The notes below the pieces were generated by a model. The model had not been told where the DNA came from. It did no database searches and was given only the letters and a program-made list of their open reading frames with translations. A DNA stretch of 25,448 bases from Candidatus Thorarchaeota archaeon (GTDB taxonomy: Archaea; Asgardarchaeota; Thorarchaeia; Thorarchaeales; Thorarchaeaceae): the NCBI GenBank assembly GCA_011365025.1, contig RDOF01000032.1:1-25448 (forward strand), written 5' to 3'. Positions 8,088 to 17,341 of the stretch are shown in pieces. Each line of letters opens with the position of its first letter. Position 1 is the stretch's first letter. Made by a program: the position numbers and the translations under genes.

Positions 8088-8954
8088 TTGACCAAGACTC
8101 AACCCACTATTCTTGAAGATGAGGGGATGCTAGTCTTGGGAGTATTCATCATTGCTTTCTTCACGATAATGTTCTGGAGTGAGGTCTCCTTTGCAGTTCA
8201 GACAGTAGCAGTCTTTCTATCCGCAGTATACATGTTCTTCGGTGGAATTGGCCTCTACTATTTTTCTAACCGCCTCTACTACTATACTCGTTTCAGCACC
8301 TTTGAGCTCGCCGCATCTCTTTGGCTGCTATTCCTATTCTTTCCAACGATTCTTGAGGCGATTTTCCCTACCTCTACCTCTGGACTCGTCTTTCTCGATA
8401 TCGCTTTATTACTGGCATCTATTGTTAAGGCAGTAGTCAAGGCTGCGTTCTTTATCTATGGCTTTGGTTACATTCTCTTCGCCTACTTCGCAGCATTTCT
8501 GCGTAGCTCCCTCCTAGATTCCAGAGAGCGCGACTCGCCATCCGGCTATCTCATGACACTCTACTTCTTTATACTGGGTGCGATGACCGTGGTCACAACA
8601 ATCCAAATCTCTGTTGGAATTTGGTTTCCTAATTGGTTACCATCAGTGAATGGAGTTAATATTCTTCGGTTCGTCTGGCTTGTTCTGTCAATTGCCGGAT
8701 TAATGTACAAGGAGTCCTCTTCCCAAGCCGACAAGGATCCTCTAGAAATTGTCCATTCAATGTCTCCGATGCATCGCGGAATGATTGCTATTGGGTCTCT
8801 GCTACTGGTGCCGCCTGGAATTCTGGTAGTCTTCAACCCTGCGATTGTATTCTACATAGTATATCCTGGTCTTTGGCTATTTGCGGCTATGGGGATTGCC
8901 GGAATTTTGCTAGTTACATATCCCATCTTTATGTGGATGGAGTCTCCCGACTGA
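8088..8954 (+). CDS. Polytopic membrane protein, about 7-8 transmembrane helices
   Basis: The 288-residue protein starts at TTG 8088, with AAAGGGGG ending 7 bases upstream; the next in-frame ATG (8127) would cut into the first helix. Hydrophobic segments lie at about 13-30, 34-58, 72-92, 98-140 (probably two), 150-178, 188-207, 230-250 and 254-282. A charged loop (SSLLDSRERDSPSG) separates the halves and a cytoplasmic-looking loop (KESSSQADKDP) precedes the last pair. No transporter or enzyme signature is seen. Its 3' end overlaps the convergent JAMM gene by 26 bases, so the two mRNAs are complementary at their ends. Function unknown; a link with the ubiquitin-like operon is not supported beyond adjacency. 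Confidence 0.75.
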   Translation: MTKTQPTILEDEGMLVLGVFIIAFFTIMFWSEVSFAVQTVAVFLSAVYMFFGGIGLYYFSNRLYYYTRFSTFELAASLWLLFLFFPTILEAIFPTSTSGLVFLDIALLLASIVKAVVKAAFFIYGFGYILFAYFAAFLRSSLLDSRERDSPSGYLMTLYFFILGAMTVVTTIQISVGIWFPNWLPSVNGVNILRFVWLVLSIAGLMYKESSSQADKDPLEIVHSMSPMHRGMIAIGSLLLVPPGILVVFNPAIVFYIVYPGLWLFAAMGIAGILLVTYPIFMWMESPD

Positions 8955-10197
8955 GTACGCTTCGAATTTGACTTGCTTTTGCTCTGATGAAAATGGAGAA
9001 GATATCCTTCACCGAAACTTCGCCAGCGAACGAACCGGTTTTATTGCTTGGTTCCAGGAGGCCAAGTGGCTCTGCTTCTATCTCCGCAATTTCAACCTGA
9101 TCGTCCTGCAATTCTGGAGCAACTCCTTTGCTGGGGACCTCATCCAACTCATCATTGGTCCCAAAAAGAGAATCAGCATAGCTACTAAGCACTACCGAGT
9201 AGTAACTCATTGCCAACCTTAGGACCTGTACCAGTTCGGCCCTTCCATTGCTAAGAGGACTTACAATCGACTCTACTGCGGGTGGCATTATGGCTGATTC
9301 CTTTGGCACCCCATGAGTCCTACACATGCGTATTGACACTTCCTTGTCTTCTAGCTTAGTTGGATATTCGTATTCGATTCTAAAACCCCCCAAATCAAGA
9401 GTTCTTACTAGCTGATGTCCCCGTTCAGAGCTTACTACCTTCAATTCCTGCTCAGTTAGGATGTCCATTTGGCGGAGCAAATCCTTGAGGAACTGGGAGT
9501 CCTCCCTGACAGAATCCTTGCCGACAGTGCTTCTAAACCATGCTCCTTCAAATTTGTCTACGTTTTTCTTCACGCCTGCCGAGAGTACCTGAGCTTCCGC
9601 TTTTCTGATGATTTCAGGTATTTCTTTGCTCACAGATTGAGTTCTCACGCAATCACTGTCAAGACGATACACAGTATCCCTGTGCTCCTTCGAAAGCAAG
9701 TAGAATCTGAAGTAATTCATTAGATCCCATTCTCTTGGTTCGCTGCTTGGCAGTTCCAATAGAAGAATTGCGAAGTAGTAGTCGTGTGCATGATATGGAG
9801 AATCGATAATGCTGAAGTACGAATTCAGGTCGCCTCCGCTAAGGTTTCGTGCACCATTACAATGGTGTCCATGCCAACTGCCGAGATGTTGGAGTTCTTC
9901 ATCCTGCCCCTTCGCCAAATCAAAGACCTCTTCTTGAAAGTCAAGGTCACAGTGAAGCGACCCAGCAGTTCTTCTTGCTTTGGGGCCGCTTTTGATGAAC
10001 CCCGCGATTTCCATAGTTCTGGATATTTGATCCAGAAACCCAACCAGAACTCCTCCCTCCTCCACATCTGGGAAATCCCTTGCTTGGATAATGATGTCTC
10101 TTAGGAGGGATGTATCGAGAACCACTTTGGATAGTCCGAGTTCTCTTTTCAATTCGGTCCGAGACATGTGCCGCCAAGGATCGGTAGTGTGACTCAT
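8929..10197 (-). CDS. JAMM/MPN-domain metallopeptidase (deubiquitinase-like) with long C-terminal extension
   Basis: A 422-residue protein starting MSHTTDPWRHMSR. The N-terminal 180 residues form an MPN/JAB domain: a glutamate in the segment VEEGGVLVG (Glu46 by the E-x-x-G rule) and the zinc motif WHGHHCNGARNLSGGD, giving His109, His111, Ser120 and Asp123. JAMM proteases of this type remove or mature ubiquitin-like proteins by zinc-dependent isopeptide or peptide hydrolysis. Residues about 180-422 match no domain I know; they include an SRTELKREL-like amphipathic N-terminal helix and an acidic, low-complexity stretch near 360-385. It is the third gene of an apparent E2-E1-JAMM operon, 13 bases after the E1 stop. 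The spacing HxH-x8-S-x-x-D is one longer than the usual x7. Start at 10197 is preferred over 10248, which would overlap E1. Confidence 0.85.
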   Translation of the reverse strand: MSHTTDPWRHMSRTELKRELGLSKVVLDTSLLRDIIIQARDFPDVEEGGVLVGFLDQISRTMEIAGFIKSGPKARRTAGSLHCDLDFQEEVFDLAKGQDEELQHLGSWHGHHCNGARNLSGGDLNSYFSIIDSPYHAHDYYFAILLLELPSSEPREWDLMNYFRFYLLSKEHRDTVYRLDSDCVRTQSVSKEIPEIIRKAEAQVLSAGVKKNVDKFEGAWFRSTVGKDSVREDSQFLKDLLRQMDILTEQELKVVSSERGHQLVRTLDLGGFRIEYEYPTKLEDKEVSIRMCRTHGVPKESAIMPPAVESIVSPLSNGRAELVQVLRLAMSYYSVVLSSYADSLFGTNDELDEVPSKGVAPELQDDQVEIAEIEAEPLGLLEPSNKTGSFAGEVSVKDIFSIFIRAKASQIRSVLSRETPST

Positions 10198-10210
10198 CGG
10201 TTTCTCTCTT

Positions 10211-11080
10211 CTATGCTTCTTCTTCTGCAAAGTCAATCTCTCCTGCATTCGGGTCAGCTTCCTCCGTTGGGGAAGAGCAGAAACAGGCTCGCTGTGGAGG
10301 TATGAAGAATTTCTTGCTGGTCAGGGAGTCAAATGGGCCCAACCTTCTGTTGTAGAAAATAATGTAGTTGGCTTCTGAGGCTGGGAAGAATCTTGGATTT
10401 GGCTTCTCAAGGAGAATGCCTAGTGCGGTCTTGGCGAAAATGGCGGAGATGATCGCGATGTCCATAGAAAGGCCTGCCGCCTTGTATTCTCTCTCACTAA
10501 GCCCGTAGATGCGTTCTTTCTCATCATCTGTCATTTCAATGGAGCTATCTATTGTATTCCACCCATTCTTTTCACTAACAAGGCCTAAGCAATGATAGCA
10601 CCCTGTCTTCCCTGGAATATAGGAATAGACCTGACCACCAACCCCCGTACGGAAGACGTCTCCTACGACACAGGGCGTCGATTCGCGAACGCACATCTCA
10701 TCAATATATTCACGGATGGCAAGCTTGTCCGTAGCAGAGATTACAAGGTCTGCATGTCTCACCTCTTCCCTGAACTTCTCTGCCTCCAAAATATCAACTG
10801 GGTATTCTCTAATATTCGAGCTTGGATTCCGGTCTCTTATCCAGTCGGCCATAATCTCAACCTTTGTCTTTCCAAGATCCCGCCTCAAACCCGGGTGTTT
10901 CACTAGGTTGACTTCATCGAGAGTGTCCGGGTCGAAAAGTATCCAGTTCTTTACCCCATTCATAGCTAGGTGCTGCACTATGGGTGCGCCTCCACTTCCC
11001 AAGCCAACCACAACGACCCATTTCTCCTGCAGTTCCTCCGGTGATAGGATGTACCTAATTCTGTTGTAATCCATTTTCAT
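10211..11080 (-). CDS. E1-like ubiquitin-activating (ThiF/MoeB-fold) enzyme
   Basis: A 289-residue ThiF/MoeB/UBA-superfamily adenylyltransferase. It shows the nucleotide loop GLGSGGAP (26-33), the acidic strand end FDPDTLDEVNLVKH with Asp50, Asp52, Asn58 and Lys61, the arginine/lysine anchor RRDLGKTK (66-73), and the ATD motif (117-118) before the helix that caps ATP. Cys pairs CYHC (161-164) and CFC (266-268) fit the structural zinc site of the family. E1-like enzymes adenylate the C-terminal glycine of a ubiquitin-like protein. The ATG at 11080 has TAGGAG just upstream and lies 7 bases after the E2 stop; an earlier ATG (11233) would overlap E2 by about 150 bases. There is no cysteine between residues 165 and 265, so a canonical catalytic thioester cysteine in the crossover loop is absent. 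Confidence 0.88.
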   Translation of the reverse strand: MKMDYNRIRYILSPEELQEKWVVVVGLGSGGAPIVQHLAMNGVKNWILFDPDTLDEVNLVKHPGLRRDLGKTKVEIMADWIRDRNPSSNIREYPVDILEAEKFREEVRHADLVISATDKLAIREYIDEMCVRESTPCVVGDVFRTGVGGQVYSYIPGKTGCYHCLGLVSEKNGWNTIDSSIEMTDDEKERIYGLSEREYKAAGLSMDIAIISAIFAKTALGILLEKPNPRFFPASEANYIIFYNRRLGPFDSLTSKKFFIPPQRACFCSSPTEEADPNAGEIDFAEEEA

Positions 11081-11087
11081 TGCACTC

Positions 11088-12053
11088 CTAGTGGTGAGCA
11101 GGGTCGGGCCAGGATTTGGTCCTCTTCCACACGAGCCACTTGTTAATCCAGATTGCAGTCTTCTTGATGAGCCATGCAATTGATAGTTGTCTACTCCAAT
11201 CCGATGGGCGCATAACGCAAAGGTCATCGTCACCGTACCTATGCGGAGCTCCGCTCGGCTTCCACCCGCGCGGATAGATTTTTGGAATGTTGTATGGATA
11301 ACTAGATGGAATCACTATCCGAATCCCGTATCTTTGCCCATGTATCCTGAAATCTCCCTCAACCGATGTGATCACGCCATTCTGAGCCTTGAAGGAGAAC
11401 TGAGGGCAGTATTTCTGCACCTTTTCATACTCAACTCTCCACCTCGGACGATTATGGTCAGCTCCTACAAAGAATAAGCCAGCAGGCCCTGCAAAGGCGT
11501 AGTCTTGCCCGCTGGCGTATTCTCCCTTAATGTCTCGGATAGCAGTACCTCGCTCTTCATCCCCAACGATTTCGCCATCCTCGTCGATTCGAACGAAGGT
11601 TTCATCATCGGCACTGAATTCACCCTTCGAATCCCTGATTGCGGTGGTATGTCCTCGAGGACGCTCCGTTGTTGTTGGCAGATTTCCTGCCGACACGACA
11701 TTCCCCTCCTCATCCACATAGACAGTTTCCTCTCCGCTGTAGGGGGCGAATTCTCCTAGGTTGTCTCTGATTGCGGTGATGATTTTTCTGCTGACTTCCT
11801 CAACAACTGCAGATGATGCGTCATTGGGTTCTTGGCTTTGCTGTTCTTGGGTTTCATCTTGAGCATTGTCCAAGTTTCCCTCGTCATCAACAATTACCGG
11901 TTCGTTCAGCATTTGCTGGGCTGAATCGGTGCTTTGCTCAGGTGTTACAGTATCAGGTCCTTCCGGACCATCCTGGAGCCTCCAGACTTCTTCATCATCT
12001 CTCACGATTTGGATTGGTCGCGGCTCCTCCCTTTCCTCGCTACCTCGTGTCAT
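11088..12053 (-). CDS. E2-like ubiquitin-conjugating-fold protein with repeat-bearing N-terminal tail
   Basis: The 321-residue protein has an acidic, probably disordered N-terminus (1-180) and a C-terminal prokaryotic E2-like (UBC-fold) domain (about 195-321). The latter shows the strand pair IRIVIPSSYPYNIPKIYP, the His/Gly/Cys active-site segment PHRYGDDDLCV with candidate catalytic Cys279, and the helix SIAWLIKKTAIWINKWLVW before the final WPDPAHH. This layout is that of bacterial/archaeal E2-like proteins found next to E1 and JAB genes, not of eukaryotic E2s. The tail contains three copies of TAIRDxxGE(F/Y) alternating with three copies of VxxDEdGeiV. It is the first gene of the operon; its TATA element lies about 27 bases before the ATG, predicting a leaderless or near-leaderless mRNA. 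It would accept an activated modifier from the E1. Confidence 0.85.
   Translation of the reverse strand: MTRGSEEREEPRPIQIVRDDEEVWRLQDGPEGPDTVTPEQSTDSAQQMLNEPVIVDDEGNLDNAQDETQEQQSQEPNDASSAVVEEVSRKIITAIRDNLGEFAPYSGEETVYVDEEGNVVSAGNLPTTTERPRGHTTAIRDSKGEFSADDETFVRIDEDGEIVGDEERGTAIRDIKGEYASGQDYAFAGPAGLFFVGADHNRPRWRVEYEKVQKYCPQFSFKAQNGVITSVEGDFRIHGQRYGIRIVIPSSYPYNIPKIYPRGWKPSGAPHRYGDDDLCVMRPSDWSRQLSIAWLIKKTAIWINKWLVWKRTKSWPDPAHH
11520..11904 (-). repeat. Three degenerate composite repeats in the E2 tail
   Basis: Motif A (TAIRDNLGEF, TAIRDSKGEF, TAIRDIKGEY) occurs at residues 93-102, 137-146 and 170-179. Motif B (PVIVDDEGNL, TVYVDEEGNV, FVRIDEDGEI) occurs at 52-61, 110-119 and 153-162. The order is B-A-B-A-B-A with spacers of 7-31 residues. 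Confidence 0.7.
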
Positions 12054-12076
12054 GTATGAGAATACGATTTATTCGG

Positions 12077-12084
12077 ATATAAAT
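12077..12084 (-). promoter_or_regulatory. TATA element of the E2-E1-JAMM operon
   Basis: The minus-strand string AATATTTATATCC contains ATTTATAT centred about 27 bases before the ATG at 12053. Archaeal TATA boxes sit about 26-27 bases before the transcript start, so transcription should begin at or next to the start codon. No Shine-Dalgarno is seen before this ATG, in line with a leaderless mRNA. The flanking stretch to 12150 is very A/T-rich. Confidence 0.55.
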
Positions 12085-12186
12085 ATTTTGTAAATTGAAA
12101 AGATGCTAATATGTATGTTATCAAATAATAAATTCTAATATTACAATTCGCGTCAGTGATGTTTGACATGGTCGTGAAGGAGATGC

Positions 12187-12250
12187 TGTCCAAAGAAAGC
12201 CCTTAGTGGAACTAGTATGAACCCTCGGATTCCGCTCCTGTTGGACAACA
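12187..12250 (+). ncRNA. Candidate structured RNA element (two nested stems)
   Basis: TGTCCAA (12187-12193) pairs perfectly with TTGGACA (12241-12247), enclosing GTGGAA (12206-12211) pairing with TTCCGC (12230-12235, one G-U). ACA follows the outer stem directly (12248-12250). It lies in the gap between the E2 promoter and the RidA stop. Archaeal H/ACA guide RNAs have such a pocketed hairpin with a 3' ACA, but no k-turn could be confirmed. The outer stem also forms on the minus strand. Confidence 0.2.
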
Positions 12251-12269
12251 ATTTTGGCGATTATTCTGA

Positions 12270-12650
12270 CTAGCACAAGGCAATTGCTTCTATTTCAATA
12301 CCAACATCCTTTGGCAAACGGGCGACTTGAATTGATGACCTCGCGGGAGGACTCTCAGGAAACCATTTGGCATATTCCTCATTCATCTCTCCGAAGTCAT
12401 TCATATCTCTCAAGAACACCGTTACCTTAACGACCTTCCTCATTGAGGAGCCGGCCGCTTCAATGACGGCCTTCAGATTAGTGAAGCACTGTGCGGTCTG
12501 CTTGGCTATTGAACCACTGAGCAATTCGCCATTTCCTGGATTTATGGGTATCTGCCCGGAGCAGAACAGAAAATTCCCCACTTTGACTCCTTGGGAGTAA
12601 GGCCCGATGGCCTTGGGTGCTTTGTCTGTGGATATTATTTCTGGTTTCAT
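12270..12650 (-). CDS. ridA: RidA family reactive enamine/imine deaminase
   Basis: The 126-residue protein aligns over its full length with the YjgF/YER057c/UK114 (RidA) family: [12 protein letters not shown] near the N-terminus, [12 protein letters not shown], the strand [19 protein letters not shown], the [13 protein letters not shown] segment with the substrate-carboxylate arginine (Arg104) and the C-terminal EIEAIAL. RidA proteins form trimers and hydrolyse 2-aminoacrylate and other reactive enamines/imines made by PLP enzymes to 2-keto acids and ammonia. The ATG at 12650 with GAGTGA upstream is preferred; a TTG two codons earlier is possible. It is monocistronic or the last gene after carbamate kinase (236-base gap). 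Confidence 0.92.
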   Translation of the reverse strand: MKPEIISTDKAPKAIGPYSQGVKVGNFLFCSGQIPINPGNGELLSGSIAKQTAQCFTNLKAVIEAAGSSMRKVVKVTVFLRDMNDFGEMNEEYAKWFPESPPARSSIQVARLPKDVGIEIEAIALC

Positions 12651-12886
12651 TGTCAATCACTCGAATGGTATTGTACTCCTGCTTTAATGTAGCGGTTCCA
12701 AGAGAAATGGGCAAGAGCAAATATCCGTTGTATCCAACACATGATGTATCGGAGGGACTGATTTGATACTATTCCCAAATTCACTGGTGCGGGAATTGAG
12801 CTTTCTAAACCCTCTCAGCTGTGATTTGCTGGGAAAGCGTCAGCCAGATTCTGCAGCTTCATTCAGGCTGCAAAACCGAAGAGAAG

Positions 12887-13864
12887 CTATGCTCTTCTTG
12901 GCGGTGGCGGTGGAACTGCGAATCCGCGAACAATCCGAGTGCCTGTTTCTCCCTTTAATGCACGTGTAATGTTTGGTGGGTCGGTAATGATTGCCATTTC
13001 TCCACCATTCTTGATGAATTCAACACAGGCTTCTATCTTGGGGAGCATGCTCCCAGGAGAAAAGTGACCCTCGTCAATCAGTTTCTGCGCTTGGATATGG
13101 TCAATCTTGTCAATAGGCGCTTGGTTCTCTTTTCCATAGTTTGTATACGCTTTCTCAACGGCTGTCGAGATAAGCAGGAGGTCTGCGTCAAGACCAGTTG
13201 CCAATAGTGATGATGCCCTGTCCTTGTCAATTACTGCAGCAACTCCCTCAAGACGGCCAAGGTCATCCGCTATGACAGGGATTCCGCCTCCACCTACCGC
13301 ATAGACTATGATGCCTTGCTTGTTTAAGGCCTGAATTGCTGGAAGCTCGACTATCTCCTTAGGAATTGGAGATGGAACTACTCTTCGCCATCCTCTCCCT
13401 GCATCCTCTTTGATGACCCAGTTCTGCTCGTCAGCTCTCTTTCGGGCCGTGCCTTCGTCCATGAAAGAGCCAATTGGCTTATTGGGGCTTTCAAAGGCAG
13501 GATCATCCTTACTGACGCGAACCTGAGTCACAATGCTTGCCACATGCTTCAACATATTCCTTTGCTGGAATTCATTATAGAGTGCGCGTTGAATCATGTA
13601 TCCGATGGCACCTTGCGTATCAGCACCTGCGTAGTCCATTGGAACCTCATGAAGCTCATGCATAGCGAGTTCTGAGCGGCGCATAATGAAGCCTACTTGT
13701 GGGCCATTGCCTGAGGTAACGACTACGTCCCAACCCTCTTCTATCATATCAGCAATATGTTTGCACGTTTCTGCCGTGGCCGCGAATTGATCTGGTACAG
13801 TCTTGTGGTCCTTGTCCTTGATCAGGGAATTCCCGCCGATAGCAACTACAGCTTTCTTGGACAT
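12887..13864 (-). CDS. arcC: Carbamate kinase
   Basis: The 325-residue product begins MSKKAVVAIGGNSLIKD. It carries family hallmarks in order: the phosphate-binding AIGGN, TSGNGPQVGFIMRR, DYAGADTQGAIGYMIQ, WRRVVPSPIPKEIVE, AVGGGGIPVI, VIDKDRASSLLA, LLISTAVEKAYTNYGK and FSPGSMLPKIEACVEFI. It belongs to the amino-acid kinase fold and converts carbamoyl phosphate and ADP to ATP, carbamate (hence NH3 and CO2), usually in arginine/citrulline or purine fermentation. The C-terminus ends after GFAV with an unusual Pro/Arg tail (PPPPPRRA). Several ATGs cluster upstream (13867, 13873, 13882); the exact start is not settled. It is divergent from ligA. Confidence 0.95.
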   Translation of the reverse strand: MSKKAVVAIGGNSLIKDKDHKTVPDQFAATAETCKHIADMIEEGWDVVVTSGNGPQVGFIMRRSELAMHELHEVPMDYAGADTQGAIGYMIQRALYNEFQQRNMLKHVASIVTQVRVSKDDPAFESPNKPIGSFMDEGTARKRADEQNWVIKEDAGRGWRRVVPSPIPKEIVELPAIQALNKQGIIVYAVGGGGIPVIADDLGRLEGVAAVIDKDRASSLLATGLDADLLLISTAVEKAYTNYGKENQAPIDKIDHIQAQKLIDEGHFSPGSMLPKIEACVEFIKNGGEMAIITDPPNITRALKGETGTRIVRGFAVPPPPPRRA

Positions 13865-13918
13865 CATGGTCATGGTTATCATCTCATCGGTACAGGCTTT
13901 AAGCGTCAGCCTCACTCA

Positions 13919-13927
13919 CAATTAAAG
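13919..13927 (-). promoter_or_regulatory. TATA element for carbamate kinase
   Basis: The minus-strand string CTTTAATTG is TATA-like and predicts a transcript start near 13897, about 30 bases before the chosen start. It lies inside the 180-base divergent gap shared with ligA; a possible ligA TATA (CTAATAAGTATAG, near 13960-13972) lies on the plus strand. Confidence 0.35.
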
Positions 13928-14038
13928 GCGACGGTCAAAGATTACCTACTACCATCGGTGCTAATAAGTATAGAAATGAAATAAAGCTGTGCTAGATAAC
14001 AAGGCATGGCAGCGCTCAAAGGGTAGAAGGGGTCATGA

Positions 14039-16105
<2,067 letters not shown>

Positions 16106-16114
16106 ATTGGGGAC

Positions 16115-16849
16115 TTACTCCTCGTCCAGAACTTCATTGAGCCATTCCTCAGCATAAACGGCTTCCATTTCATGGGCGCCTGGGACAGTTTCTCCTGTCA
16201 TGACATCCACCAGAGTCTTAGTCCTGAGCAATATTTTTCGGTCCATTTCCAAGAGCCCCTTGACGAATTCCATTGTTCTATCCATAAGTTCCTCTGGTGG
16301 AAACACGCGATCCGCCAATCCAATCCTAAGCGCCTCCTCTGCAGAAACTGTCCGTGTTGTGAGAAGGATGTCCTTGGCTCTTGCAGGTCCTACCAAATGC
16401 AGTAGATTCGATGCAGCGCCCATTCCCGGAAACACCTTCAGAGCAACTTCCGGAAGGCGAAAGGTTGCATTCTCAGCGAAGAATCTAAAATCGCAGGCTG
16501 AAGCCACCATAGCTCCAAATCCAATAGCATAGCCATTCAATGCCGCTATGGTAATGCATGTGTTTGCTTCTCTTATTCGGAGAATGGCCTTTTGCAGTAG
16601 TTTAAAGAAGTCAAAATGCTTCTGACCCTTCAAACCCCTAATCGTATCCAAATCAAAGCCAGAACTGAAGGCCTTCTCTCCCTCTCCGGTGAAGACAATA
16701 ATGGCTGTTTCAGGATCGCTTGTTAAGAGGTTGACATGCTCATCGAAAGAAACCAGCATCTCCTCTGTGACGCTATTGAGCTTATTTGGACGCGAGATGG
16801 TGACGATTGCTATTTCCCCGTCTTTTGACAGTTTGATTCCACCTTTCAT
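16115..16849 (-). CDS. Enoyl-CoA hydratase/isomerase (crotonase) family protein
   Basis: The 244-residue product is of typical crotonase length. It shows SRPNKLNSVTEEM, the oxyanion-hole segments AFSSGFDLD (60-68) and ALNGYAIGFG (103-112), and the FRLPEVALKVFPGMG segment with Glu134. In true hydratases a second glutamate lies in GGGxEL; here that stretch is GFGAMVAS, with Met114 in its place. Members with a single glutamate include delta3,delta2-enoyl-CoA isomerases, so isomerase or another crotonase reaction is more likely than hydration. ATG at 16849 has GAGGA about 10 bases upstream. It may share a transcript with the two small membrane-protein genes before it, but the gaps (33 and 102 bases) leave this open. 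Confidence 0.88.
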   Translation of the reverse strand: MKGGIKLSKDGEIAIVTISRPNKLNSVTEEMLVSFDEHVNLLTSDPETAIIVFTGEGEKAFSSGFDLDTIRGLKGQKHFDFFKLLQKAILRIREANTCITIAALNGYAIGFGAMVASACDFRFFAENATFRLPEVALKVFPGMGAASNLLHLVGPARAKDILLTTRTVSAEEALRIGLADRVFPPEELMDRTMEFVKGLLEMDRKILLRTKTLVDVMTGETVPGAHEMEAVYAEEWLNEVLDEE

Positions 16850-16882
16850 TGTCTTCTGTTCCTCTGCAGATATTGGTGCAAG

Positions 16883-17239
16883 TTAGGAGATATAGCTTTT
16901 GCGATTGTCCGAACCGGGTCGCGACCATACGTTACGAAACGTACCAGCGGCTTCCAAGAAGAGCAAAATGACGGTCGGTGCAAAAATAAACAATACCACC
17001 ATTTGCCACACCTCGTAGGACTCTCCAGAGAGAAATGGGAATGCTCGTGAGTTCCATGGATAAGCCAGTAGCGTGTAAGCTCCAACCGTAGTCGTCCATA
17101 AACCCCACCCGAAAAAGAACCTGCACCCTCGAATTTCCCCGTTGAGCTTCTGTTTCTTCCTCATTTCAATATAACGCAGAATTCCGATTTGGAGTACAAT
17201 GATGGCGTAGCTAATGAAGGGGAGTACTGCTATTGACAT
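16883..17239 (-). CDS. Small membrane protein, three helices (paralogue A)
   Basis: The 118-residue protein has hydrophobic segments at about 3-20, 42-60 and 77-97, a basic loop (EMRKKQKLNGEIRG) after the first and a hydrophilic, basic C-terminus. It matches the next gene upstream along its whole length: MS(V/I)..P...Y..IV..IG, K-K-x-x-x-N-x-E-x-R-G, W-x-x-W-T, Y-P near the middle, F-x-P-T-V-(I/V)-L-F and A-x-x-T-x-R near the end. The pair is therefore a tandem duplication. No catalytic motif is seen and I do not recognise the family. Confidence 0.7.
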   Translation of the reverse strand: MSIAVLPFISYAIIVLQIGILRYIEMRKKQKLNGEIRGCRFFFGWGLWTTTVGAYTLLAYPWNSRAFPFLSGESYEVWQMVVLFIFAPTVILLFLEAAGTFRNVWSRPGSDNRKSYIS

Positions 17240-17341
17240 AAGACAACCATCTCAGGACTCGAATTCATGAATGTGTGAGCATAATTTCCAGTTTGCTGTT
17301 TCTGTCTTTGCTTCCCTGATGTAGTAAGTCCAATTCCGGGG

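Noticed and set aside
10211..11233. E1 start at 11233
   Set aside because: It would overlap the E2 coding region by about 150 bases and add 51 residues unlike any E1; 11080 has a Shine-Dalgarno and normal length.
12763..12969. Open frame on the plus strand overlapping the end of the carbamate kinase gene
   Set aside because: It overlaps a certain gene on the other strand, has no Shine-Dalgarno and no protein-like pattern.
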